From Pseudomonadota bacterium (GTDB lineage: Bacteria; Pseudomonadota; Gammaproteobacteria; Burkholderiales; Burkholderiaceae_C): DNA of 19,888 bases. The notes beneath the pieces were generated by a model that was given only the letters and a program-made list of their open reading frames with translations, did not search any database and was not told the origin of the DNA. This document shows positions 7,454-13,683 of the stretch, in pieces (position 1 is the first letter of the stretch; each line of letters starts with the position of its first letter). The stretch lies in contig JAEYPG010000598.1 in NCBI GenBank assembly GCA_023410975.1, forward strand, positions 1 to 19,888, read 5' to 3'. A program made the position numbers and the translations under genes.

Positions 7454-7472
7454 CAAGAATCTCCTCTCTTTG
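7454..7472 (+). repeat. Scattered iteron 6 (degenerate)
   Basis: CAAGAATCTCCTCTCTTTG matches scattered iteron 2 at 15 of 19 positions. It fills an otherwise long gap in the series, but could be chance. Confidence 0.4.
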
Positions 7473-7600
7473 GATGCAGGTCCAGACCGCGCAATGTGCG
7501 GACTTGGCATGACTGGGAAGCGAAGACGCGGGAATGACGCTGTTGAGGCTCTACCAAGTGAGTCCATTGCGCAGCGCAGCGACGACACGGGACGAGGTGG

Positions 7601-7619
7601 CACAAAAATCCCCACCTTG
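7601..7619 (+). repeat. Scattered iteron 7 (exact consensus)
   Basis: CACAAAAATCCCCACCTTG, identical to the consensus derived from the tandem array. Confidence 0.85.
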
Positions 7620-7785
7620 ATGGCTGCTGCTTGTTTCGGCCCCTGCCAAGGTGCGGGTTGGCCTTGCCTCACACCCTCGCATGAACACTTGGGGGAAGTG
7701 GTGAGCACGGAGTCCGCCGCTGTGCAAAGCGAGAACACCGTTGAGCTTGTCCCGGCGCTTGTCCCCGGTACCCGGCTGTGCTGCG

Positions 7786-7804
7786 CACAAATACCCACGC
7801 TTTT
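7786..7804 (+). repeat. Scattered iteron 8
   Basis: CACAAATACCCACGCTTTT, a diverged copy that keeps CACAAA and the CCCAC core. Confidence 0.6.
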
Positions 7805-7947
7805 CCTTGCTCGCGCAACTGCCAGGCCGATCCGCACGTGAGCCCGCCGCCGCGTGCGTGCAGCCATGGCCAATGGCTCGCGGCCCAGGTCGTCGAGGAT
7901 GGATGGCTGGCGTTTTCAGGGCAGTGCGTTGCCGAGAGCCGGCGCTG

Positions 7948-7966
7948 CACAAATCGCCTCACTTTG
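7948..7966 (+). repeat. Scattered iteron 9
   Basis: CACAAATCGCCTCACTTTG, the last copy, about 75 bases before the parA upstream palindrome. Confidence 0.65.
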
Positions 7967-8041
7967 ACTTGCCACGGTTGCAGCGGCTGTTTTAGCCATA
8001 GCTGTCGCGAGTTGCTAAGCTGGATGCAAGCATTTTTTCGT

Positions 8042-8057
8042 GTTTTTCATGAAAAAC
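8042..8057. promoter_or_regulatory. 16-bp perfect palindrome upstream of parA (parS or ParA operator candidate)
   Basis: GTTTTTCATGAAAAAC is fully self-complementary. The size and the GTT...AAC ends resemble the 16-bp parS sites known for Burkholderia secondary replicons. It is also enclosed by TGCAAG (8025-8030) and CTTGCA (8058-8063). It lies just upstream of the putative parA promoter, so it could be a parS bound by ParB, an operator bound by the helix-turn-helix of ParA, or both. Confidence 0.6.
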
Positions 8058-8058
8058 C

Positions 8059-8086
8059 TTGCAGCTATGCTTTTGCTGGGTACAGT
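8059..8086 (+). promoter_or_regulatory. Putative parAB promoter
   Basis: TTGCAG (8059-8064) and TACAGT (8081-8086) are 16 bases apart and end about 28 bases before the parA start. Both hexamers are imperfect. Overlap with the outer arm of the palindrome would allow autorepression. Confidence 0.4.
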
Positions 8087-8103
8087 CCGCCAGCCAATTC
8101 CTC

Positions 8104-8109
8104 AGGAGG
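8104..8109 (+). promoter_or_regulatory. Strong ribosome binding site deciding the parA start
   Basis: AGGAGG lies five bases before the in-frame TTG at 8115. An upstream in-frame ATG at 8049 has no such site and would place the palindrome inside the coding region. Confidence 0.75.
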
Positions 8110-8114
8110 ACACC

Positions 8115-9230
8115 TTGTCGATTGCATTCCGGGGCCAAGCAGCGGCGGCTGCGCTGGGCCTGACCATTGACACGCTGCGCAGGAGCGCCGACGACGCCGG
8201 CTTGAAAGTCGAGCGAAAGCAGACTGGGGCTTCATCGACCCGTGTGTTTCGCCCCGCAGACTTGTTCGCGATCGCGCGCTGGCGAGCCACCCACCACGGC
8301 CCTGTGCCGGCGCGGCGTGCCGTGGCTGCGGTGTGGAATCCGAAGGGGGGCATCGGCAAGACAACGCTGGCCGGCAACTTGGCGGTCGCTTTTGCGCTTC
8401 AAGGCCTGCGCGTGCTGGTGGTGGACCTGGACTTCCAGGGCAGTCTCACGCTGGGCTTCGGCTACGACAGCGAACTCACGCTGGAGGAGGCGCGCGCCCA
8501 GGGGCGACCGGAGGGCGACGTGATCCAGTACCACCTGGGCCACCTGCTGCCGGGCGCGGATGAGCGGCAGCCCCTGGCGCGGGTCATCAAAAAACCGTGG
8601 GGCGAGATGGGCCCTCACCTGATACCCGCGGACCTGATGCTTGACATCGTCGACTACCGGTTGCTCGTGGAGACGCTATCGGGTGCGCAGTCGGACTTGG
8701 CGCTCACGAAGTGGATTGCCGAAGGACGCTCTGGCAAGGCCACCGGCTGCGACCTTTCCATCTACGACGTCATCCTCTTCGACTGTCCGCCCTCAAAGAA
8801 CCGGCTCACGCGCGCTGCGCTGCTGGCCAGCGATGCCGTGGTGTCTCCCGTGAATTTCGAGCACTACAGCACCAAGGCACTGTCGTACCTGGCCATCGTG
8901 CTGAACGAGATGGTCGAGCACTATGGCCGTTGCCCTGAGCTCATGATCCTGGGCAACGAGCACGACCCGCAGCGGGTACGTTCCAGCATGCACGTGGCGG
9001 CAATCGCTGCTCAGTACGGCGACGCGCTGCTGGCGCAGACCGTGCGTCGCAGCGAGGACTTCCCGCGTGCCCTGGACAGCGAGCCCAAGGCCCCGCTGCT
9101 GCTGGCGCGTCCCACTTCCGCCGCGGCCGACGACGTGCGTGCCGTCGCCAAGCTCATCTCGGCCCGCTTGGGCCTGTTCGCCGCGAAGGGCAGCAGTACC
9201 CGCTCGCAGGAGACCCAGCATGCCGCCTAA
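8115..9230 (+). CDS. parA: ParA partition ATPase, long form with N-terminal helix-turn-helix
   Basis: A 371-residue Walker-type ATPase. Residues about 5-60 form a MerR-like helix-turn-helix (AAAALGLTIDTLRRSADDAG) typical of type Ia plasmid ParA proteins that repress their own operon. The deviant Walker A motif KGGIGKTT is at 77-84, and VVDLDFQGS with the A'-type Asp at 104/106 follows. Walker B DVILFDCPP starts at 218. The protein would bind nucleoid DNA with ATP and move ParB-parS complexes to daughter cells. The TTG start is set by AGGAGG five bases upstream. parB overlaps its last 11 bases, so the two genes form one translationally coupled operon. It is divergent from repA across the origin. 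Confidence 0.92.
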   Translation: MSIAFRGQAAAAALGLTIDTLRRSADDAGLKVERKQTGASSTRVFRPADLFAIARWRATHHGPVPARRAVAAVWNPKGGIGKTTLAGNLAVAFALQGLRVLVVDLDFQGSLTLGFGYDSELTLEEARAQGRPEGDVIQYHLGHLLPGADERQPLARVIKKPWGEMGPHLIPADLMLDIVDYRLLVETLSGAQSDLALTKWIAEGRSGKATGCDLSIYDVILFDCPPSKNRLTRAALLASDAVVSPVNFEHYSTKALSYLAIVLNEMVEHYGRCPELMILGNEHDPQRVRSSMHVAAIAAQYGDALLAQTVRRSEDFPRALDSEPKAPLLLARPTSAAADDVRAVAKLISARLGLFAAKGSSTRSQETQHAA

Positions 9231-10242
9231 ACACCTTTCCGATGCCGACATGATTGCCGCCTTGCGCCCTCGGAAGGTGCCAGGGCCAGTGACGGTGAAG
9301 CTCAACCCGCTGCAGCGTCCGGCGGGCGAACGGCTCAGCGACGAGGAACTGCTGCAGCGCGCTGCAGCTTCACCGGAAAGCTTCGCAGCGGTGGCCGAGG
9401 GTGCCGAAACCACGAACGACGCGCAGGCCCGGGTGCAAGAGCTCGAAGCCGAGCTCGCCCGGCAACAGCCTCAGGAACTGCCGCTGGAGCTGATCGACAG
9501 CGTACCGGGACGGCGGCGCAAGCTCACGCAGGAGCAGTTCGAAGAGCTGCGCGAAAACCTGCGTGCGAATCCGCTGGTGCACCCGATCACGGTTCGGCGC
9601 AAGGGCGATGGGCGATTCGAAGTGGTCAGCGGCGAGAACCGTCTTGCGGCGTACCGCGAGCTGGGCAAACCCGACATTCGCGTCTCGGTGCTGGATGTGG
9701 AGGAGCAGCTGGCCGAGCGGGCAGCGTTCTACGCCAACCTGATCGCGCACGATTTGCCGGACTACGAGAAGTTCAAGGGCTTCGAGCGTGAACAGCAGGC
9801 GACCGGGGCCAGTTTGGCTGAGATGGCCAGGCTGGCGGGCGTGCACAAGGCCAGCATCAGCCGGCTCTTCGCATTCTCGCGTCTGCCGGCCGAGGCGCGG
9901 GCCGAGCTGGAACGCCACCCCGCCGCCCTGGGCGCTGCCTGCGCGGAAGAGCTGGCCAGACTGTGCACGCCGACCAACGCCGAGCGTGTGGTGGAGACGG
10001 TACGGTTGGTGGCTGCGGGCAAGATCAACCAAGCACAGGCTCCTGGCCGCGTGCGAGCCACAGCGCGCGCCGCGCGTCCCACGCCACGGACCGGAACTGT
10101 GAAGGCCGGCCGGTTCAAGTTCGCCGACTACCGAGCCAGCGGCTCGGTGGTGCGCCTGGAGTTCCACGCCGACGTAGACATGGACGAGGCTTGCAGACGT
10201 ATCGAGGCCCTGCTCAACGAAATGGCGGCCAAGGCGGAATGA
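9220..10242 (+). CDS. parB: ParB/RepB/Spo0J-family partition protein
   Basis: A 340-residue centromere-binding protein. An N-terminal tail with a short Gln/Glu-rich coil (about 60-85) precedes the ParB N domain, with RRKLTQEQFEELRENLRANP and HPITVRR. The C-motif region reads GENRLAAYRELG from residue 138, where chromosomal ParB proteins have GERRxRA. The central helix-turn-helix is at about 198-219 (SLAEMARLAGVHKASISRLF). The C-terminal ~40 residues, ending in LLNEMAAKAE, should dimerise. The ATG at 9220 has AGGAG seven bases upstream and overlaps parA by 11 bases. ParB loads at parS, spreads, and stimulates ParA. The altered motif box is common in plasmid ParB proteins, but whether CTP binding is kept is open. 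Confidence 0.92.
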   Translation: MPPKHLSDADMIAALRPRKVPGPVTVKLNPLQRPAGERLSDEELLQRAAASPESFAAVAEGAETTNDAQARVQELEAELARQQPQELPLELIDSVPGRRRKLTQEQFEELRENLRANPLVHPITVRRKGDGRFEVVSGENRLAAYRELGKPDIRVSVLDVEEQLAERAAFYANLIAHDLPDYEKFKGFEREQQATGASLAEMARLAGVHKASISRLFAFSRLPAEARAELERHPAALGAACAEELARLCTPTNAERVVETVRLVAAGKINQAQAPGRVRATARAARPTPRTGTVKAGRFKFADYRASGSVVRLEFHADVDMDEACRRIEALLNEMAAKAE

Positions 10243-10246
10243 AGGC

Positions 10247-10261
10247 GTCTCAACTTGAGAC
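10247..10261. promoter_or_regulatory. 15-bp perfect palindrome directly after parB (second parS candidate)
   Basis: GTCTCAACTTGAGAC has two perfect 7-base arms around a central C and starts four bases after the parB stop. Downstream parS sites are common in parABS loci. TCTTTT follows it, so GTCTC/GAGAC could also form a weak terminator stem. A full terminator lies 30 bases further on, which makes a protein-binding role more likely. Confidence 0.45.
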
Positions 10262-10291
10262 TCTTTTAAAATCAACAACTTAGAAAAAATG

Positions 10292-10314
10292 AAGCGGCCT
10301 GCAAGCCGCTTTTT
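10292..10314 (+). terminator. Intrinsic terminator after parAB
   Basis: The stem AAGCGGC/GCCGCTT (10292-10298 and 10305-10311) with loop CTGCAA runs into a T-tract. AAAAAA at 10284-10289, just upstream, would give a T-tract on the other strand, so it may also stop transcripts from gor. Confidence 0.85.
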
Positions 10315-10351
10315 CTGTTATGGAGCCTGGGTTGGAGGGCGCATTCGCCGT

Positions 10352-11743
10352 TCAGGTCGGCGCCGCGCCGACGGGACCATGCGGCGGTGTACCGTGGCGG
10401 CGCACGGGTTCGCGCATCAGCACGAATTCCTCGGCTGCCGTGGGATGTACGGCCAGCGTGCGGTCGAAGTCGCGTTTGGTGGCGCCGCAGGTCAACGCCA
10501 CCGCGAGGCTTTGAACGATCTCCGGGGCATCGGTGCCGATCATGTGAATGCCCAGCACCTGGTCGCTGAGGCCGTCGACGACCAGCTTCATGTAGGTGCG
10601 GGCCGTGCCGCCCGCGAAGGCGCTCTTCATGGGCCGGAAGTCCGATTCGTACACGTCCACCGGTCCTTCCTTGGCCGCATCGGCTTCAGTCAGGCCTACG
10701 GTGGCAATCGGCGGGTCGGTGAACACGGCGCTTGCAACGGTGCGGTGGTCCACGCGCGTGACGCGGCGGCCGAATACGCTGTCGGCAAAAGCGCGGCCTT
10801 CGGCAATAGCCACCGGTGTGAGGTTGACGCGGTTGGTCACGTCACCGATGGCCCAGATGCCACCGATGGTGGTGCGGCTGTCGAGGTCCACGGCGATGGC
10901 CCCGCGCGCATCGAGCCGCACGCCGGTTTCCGCCAACCCCAGCCCCGCTGTATTTGGCCGCCGGCCTGTGGCATTGAGCGCAGCGCTGGCGCGGAGCATG
11001 GAGCCATCGGCTCGCTGCAGCTCGAAGCCTTTTTCGCTTTGCACCAGCGCGCGCAGATCCACCCCGCCCGCCAGCGTGATGCCCCGTCCGGCAAGCGCAT
11101 CGGCCAAGCGCATGCGTATGTCGCGGTCAAAGCCTCGCAACGGGTGGGTGTCGCGGAAGGCAAGCGTGACCCGGCATCCCAGCCCGGCAAGTATGCTGGC
11201 GAACTCCACGGCGATGTAGCCGCCGCCGATCACCAACAGCGAATCCGGCACGTCGCGCAGGTCGAGGATCTCGTTCGACGTCATGGCCGCGGCCAGGCCG
11301 GGCAAGGCGTCCTGTGTGGGTGAGCTGCCGGTGGCGATGAGGATGTGATCTGAGCGCAGCGTACGTCCACACAACTCGATAACGCCAGGACTTGCCAGCC
11401 GCGCACGGCCTTCCACCAACTCAACGCCCGAGTCGGCGAGCATCCCGCGATAGATGCCTTCCAGCCGGCCGATCTCGCGGGCCTTGGCATCCGCCCAGCG
11501 AGCCATCTCGAAGTGGCCGTCCAGTCCGCTCCAGCCGAAGCCGGCGGCCTCGCTGAGCAGTTGCGAGCAGCCCGCGGCGTACATCATCAGCTTCTTGGGC
11601 ACGCAGCCGCGGATCACGCAGGTGCCACCCACGCGGTCGGCCTCGGCGATGAGGACGCGGGCGCCATGGGCTGCAGCGCGCCGGGAGGCCGCGACGCCGC
11701 CGGAGCCGGCGCCAATCACGATGAGATCGTAGGTGTCTTCCAA
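10352..11743 (-). CDS. gor: Glutathione-disulfide reductase (NADPH)
   Basis: A 463-residue pyridine nucleotide-disulfide oxidoreductase that reduces GSSG with NADPH in the cytoplasm. The FAD-binding GAGSGG is at 11-16 and the redox pair is C42/C47 in GGTCVIRGCVPKK. The second nucleotide fold has GGGYIAVEFASILAGLG, followed by FRDTHPLRGFD, whose two Arg match those that select NADPH. ATGSSP and the FAD motif GGIWAIGDV are present. The C-terminal dimer half ends with HPTAAEE, where His433 and Glu438 form the catalytic pair. The length is standard. The TTG start has GGAGGAG six bases upstream. A lipoamide or mycothione reductase is less likely given the NADPH Arg residues. It converges on the parAB terminator and looks monocistronic. 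Confidence 0.93.
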   Translation of the reverse strand: MEDTYDLIVIGAGSGGVAASRRAAAHGARVLIAEADRVGGTCVIRGCVPKKLMMYAAGCSQLLSEAAGFGWSGLDGHFEMARWADAKAREIGRLEGIYRGMLADSGVELVEGRARLASPGVIELCGRTLRSDHILIATGSSPTQDALPGLAAAMTSNEILDLRDVPDSLLVIGGGYIAVEFASILAGLGCRVTLAFRDTHPLRGFDRDIRMRLADALAGRGITLAGGVDLRALVQSEKGFELQRADGSMLRASAALNATGRRPNTAGLGLAETGVRLDARGAIAVDLDSRTTIGGIWAIGDVTNRVNLTPVAIAEGRAFADSVFGRRVTRVDHRTVASAVFTDPPIATVGLTEADAAKEGPVDVYESDFRPMKSAFAGGTARTYMKLVVDGLSDQVLGIHMIGTDAPEIVQSLAVALTCGATKRDFDRTLAVHPTAAEEFVLMREPVRRHGTPPHGPVGAAPT

Positions 11744-11910
11744 GGTGCGCTCCTCCAGATAGCGGATCGGACCGCCAGGGATGCGCTGCCCGAACCATGG
11801 CGTCGAGTTTCCCTGTATCTGCCAACAGGCAGCGATGTTGCGCTACAGGCCCCTACTCAACCTGCTTCGCTCGTTGTTCATCGCACTGCAAAAACATCTG
11901 CTAAATTTGA

Positions 11911-11916
11911 TAGAAT
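11911..11916 (+). promoter_or_regulatory. -10-like element of the tRNA-Gln gene
   Basis: TAGAAT lies 42 bases before the tRNA 5' end, in a locally AT-rich stretch. No clear -35 was found at 16-18 bases, so this is tentative. Confidence 0.35.
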
Positions 11917-11958
11917 CACATTCTGCTTGCAAGGCCCCGGCGTGAGCCGAGGCCCGTG

Positions 11959-12036
11959 TAGGGGAGTCGCCAAGTTGGTTAAGGCATCGGATTTTGATTC
12001 CGACATGCGAGGGTTCGAGTCCTTCCTCCCCTGCCA
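11959..12036 (+). tRNA. tRNA-Gln (anticodon UUG)
   Basis: A full cloverleaf can be folded. The acceptor TAGGGGA pairs with TCCCCTG, with a U-G pair at 1-72. The D arm is GCC/GGC. The anticodon stem TCGGA/TCCGA carries loop TTTTGAT with anticodon TTG. The T stem GAGGG/CCTTC carries loop TTCGAGT. The CCA end is encoded at 12034-12036. The tRNA reads CAA (and CAG by wobble). It is the only RNA gene seen in the window. Confidence 0.95.
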
Positions 12037-12105
12037 GAGCCGTTGAGGGTCCATCCGCGCTGATCGATGTGCGCGCCATGCGCACCGCGTTATCCATAGC
12101 GCTTC

Positions 12106-12127
12106 CGGAGCCAAGCTCGCGGCTCCG
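12106..12127 (+). terminator. Hairpin downstream of tRNA-Gln
   Basis: CGGAGCC (12106-12112) and GGCTCCG (12121-12127) pair perfectly around an 8-base loop, followed by only TTT. It is a possible weak terminator of the tRNA transcript. Confidence 0.4.
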
Positions 12128-12202
12128 TTTGCGGCCGCAGTCTTTTCAGCGCCATTGTTTGCGGTCGGTCCGGTGTCTGCACGCTTGATCGATACTTGGG
12201 TG

Positions 12203-12277
12203 TCACTGCCCAGTGACGCCCTCGGCTTCTGCGATGAGCCACGCGCACCAGATTGCGCTGCGCACCGTTCTGTACAT
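12203..12277 (-). pseudogene. Short 24-codon open frame, possible 5' remnant of a gene
   Basis: On the minus strand, an AAAGGAAAG purine run immediately precedes an ATG at 12277 that opens a 24-residue frame (MYRTVRSAIWCAWLIAEAEG...), ending at a TGA. Its start resembles a signal peptide: a basic beginning followed by an apolar run. A +1 shift near the stop would continue into a longer open stretch, so it may be the broken start of a secreted protein. It could equally be chance. No family was recognised. Confidence 0.25.
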
Positions 12278-12303
12278 CTTTCCTTTGAACTGACACGGCC
12301 GTA

Positions 12304-12495
12304 TCACGGTATGGCAGCAACCATGGTCATCCCATTCAGCTTGCCATTGCGGTCTGCGTGACCAAAGCCCTGCAATACCGCCACCGTGGAGAAATCACTG
12401 TCGATGGGTGGGAGTCGGTACCGTAGAACAGCTTCCAGCGATGCCGGCAACTGCTTGTCGTGTTTCAGTTCAACCACAAGCGGCTGTTGTATGAA
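12304..12495 (-). pseudogene. 5'-truncated gene remnant, unidentified
   Basis: A 63-residue open stretch on the minus strand, closed upstream by an in-frame TGA and ending at a TGA at 12304. It reads like a true protein C-terminus, with ELKHDKQLPASLEAVLRYRL, then FSTVAVLQGFGHADRNGKLN and a final MTMVAAIP. Codon choice is less GC-biased than in neighbouring genes. An AT-rich patch lies directly upstream where the rest of the gene should be. I do not recognise the family. A short intact gene starting at an internal GTG is less likely. Confidence 0.4.
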
Positions 12496-12525
12496 TCATT
12501 TCGCGTAAAAATTTATTATTAAAGA

Positions 12526-12807
12526 TTATGCGGGATTATTTGCTGTATAAGTGACGCAAGGCGCCCTGGATTCATGTCTACCTATTGGCCGTGACGCCTC
12601 GCTTCGACACGCTTGCGTGAAGGCGGCGAACAGCTTCATGAAGAGCTTGGCAGCCGCCAGAGGAACTTGGAACGGCGTTCGCTTCAGCGTTTCGAGATGC
12701 GCCTGGCCCAGGCGCTTGGGCTCCAACTGGTTCACAACGACGCGGATATCGTTGTGAGCACTGCCAATGGAAATCCGGTACGTGCCAGAGTCTTGAGGGC
12801 TTGGGTC
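12526..12807 (-). pseudogene. Open stretch with protein-like composition, possible gene fragment
   Basis: A 93-codon stretch on the minus strand opens right after a TAA at 12808-12810. It contains SGTYRISIGSAHNDIRVVVN and LAAAKLFMKLFAAF, which look protein-like. A GTG at 12735 is the only plausible internal start and lacks a Shine-Dalgarno. No family was recognised. It lies directly upstream of the previous remnant on the same strand, so the two could derive from one locus. Confidence 0.3.
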
Positions 12808-13395
12808 TTATCCGATGCGTTTCACGCCGCTGCGGCGCAGCAGAAGGCACTGACGAGGCAGCGAATTTCGCTGTCAACACACCGTGGAATCCCGGCCGCC
12901 GTGACCTCCGTCTTGAACCGCGATGCCATCCTCCGCATGCTGCGGAACCGCCTGCCCGGAGTTTGGGCCGTCCATGCTTTTGGATGCCGCATCCCGGGCA
13001 GGGCAGGCCCGGTTCGTGGCGGCCGTGCACGACTACCAGGCACCGCAGCTTCCGATCACGGTTCGCCTCATCGAACACAAGCTGGTCGAGTTCCTGCAAT
13101 ACAGCCGTGCGCTGCTCCTGCGCGATGCGGTTCTTGGAAAAAGTCAACGGTGACACGGGGTGTCCCGGGGCTGACCGGAGGCACCGCAGCAATGACATCT
13201 CCGGCGCGTCGGACTGCTCAAGGGCCGCCGTTTCCTGTGCGTGGAATCGTGATCCTGTAAACCTTGTTGCTGGCGCAGGGCACGAAGCAAAGCCACGTAT
13301 TCTCTGATTTAGCCCCCGCAGCACAAATTTGACCTATGCACCTAATGCCGATCTTGGCTTGCCGCAATATTCAAGCCGTGGCAGCAAACATGCCA

Positions 13396-13413
13396 AAGTA
13401 TGTGCAAGTATGT
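13396..13413. repeat. Tandem AAGTATGT pair upstream of the kinase promoter
   Basis: AAGTATGT occurs at 13396 and 13406, spaced 10 bp, one helical turn. It sits just before the putative promoter and may be a regulator binding site. Confidence 0.35.
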
Positions 13414-13431
13414 TGGTACAGGTAACGGTTA

Positions 13432-13460
13432 TTGCAATTGCGTTAGCATGCATTTTAAAT
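13432..13460 (+). promoter_or_regulatory. Putative promoter of the Ser/Thr kinase gene
   Basis: TTGCAA (13432-13437) and TTAAAT (13455-13460) are 17 bases apart, each with four of six consensus matches. The -10 lies inside an odd palindrome, GCATTTTAAATGC (13450-13462), and GCCTAGGC (13461-13468) follows. A start here leaves a leader of about 215 bases before the chosen ATG. Confidence 0.4.
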
Positions 13461-13683
13461 GCCTAGGCGCAGAAAAGCCGGCAACCTCATAGAGAGACGC
13501 AATTTTCACTCTTGGCTTTTAAGCAACCCCTGGCGGGAAACGCTGCATGTGCATGGTTATCATCACTCCAGCGGCCATCAGGATCACGTCGTGCCGGGCA
13601 AGCAGCGGACCCCGGACACAAAAGCAGTGACTATTGACGGCCAACAACCGACCTTTGGCATCAAGCCCCGAACCTGGACACAG

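Larger units (their letters stand above)
6771..8041. other. Non-coding origin-associated region carrying scattered single iterons
   Basis: About 1.27 kb between the origin core and the parAB promoter contains no convincing gene on either strand. Open frames are short or of improbable composition and would have to read through the iterons. It holds nine iteron-like copies at intervals of roughly 80-190 bases, listed separately. It also has an 8-bp perfect hairpin (7137-7157), a 12-bp palindrome CTTTGTACAAAG (6993-7004) overlapping one iteron, and a 7-bp hairpin CAACAAC/GTTGTTG (6808-6827). Confidence 0.7.
12037..13431. other. About 1.4 kb without an intact gene; gene-remnant zone
   Basis: No complete gene with a recognisable family was found between tRNA-Gln and the kinase promoter. 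Short protein-like stretches occur on both strands, interrupted by stops; the clearest are listed separately. An AT-rich patch (12500-12555) breaks the GC-rich background. On the plus strand 12985-13153 reads as a protein-like segment (ITVRLIEHKLVEFLQYSRAL) with no identified family. The area looks like decayed or rearranged DNA next to a tRNA. Confidence 0.5.

Noticed and set aside
6568..7966. Repeats with spacers considered as a CRISPR array
   Set aside because: The tandem copies have almost no spacer, the scattered ones have unequal long spacers, copies are degenerate and in both orientations, and no cas gene is present. Iterons fit better.
8040..8114. Upstream starts for parA, including the ATG at 8049
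   Set aside because: They would place the 16-bp palindrome in or at the edge of the coding region and lack a ribosome site, whereas the TTG at 8115 has AGGAGG at five bases.
12090..12098. TTATCCATA as a second DnaA box
   Set aside because: Mismatch in the conserved CACA end and far from the origin.
13459..13683. Upstream ATG at 13459 as the start of the kinase
   Set aside because: The 75 extra codons include AGG, AGA, ATA and TTA, have no Shine-Dalgarno, and overlap the putative promoter palindromes.
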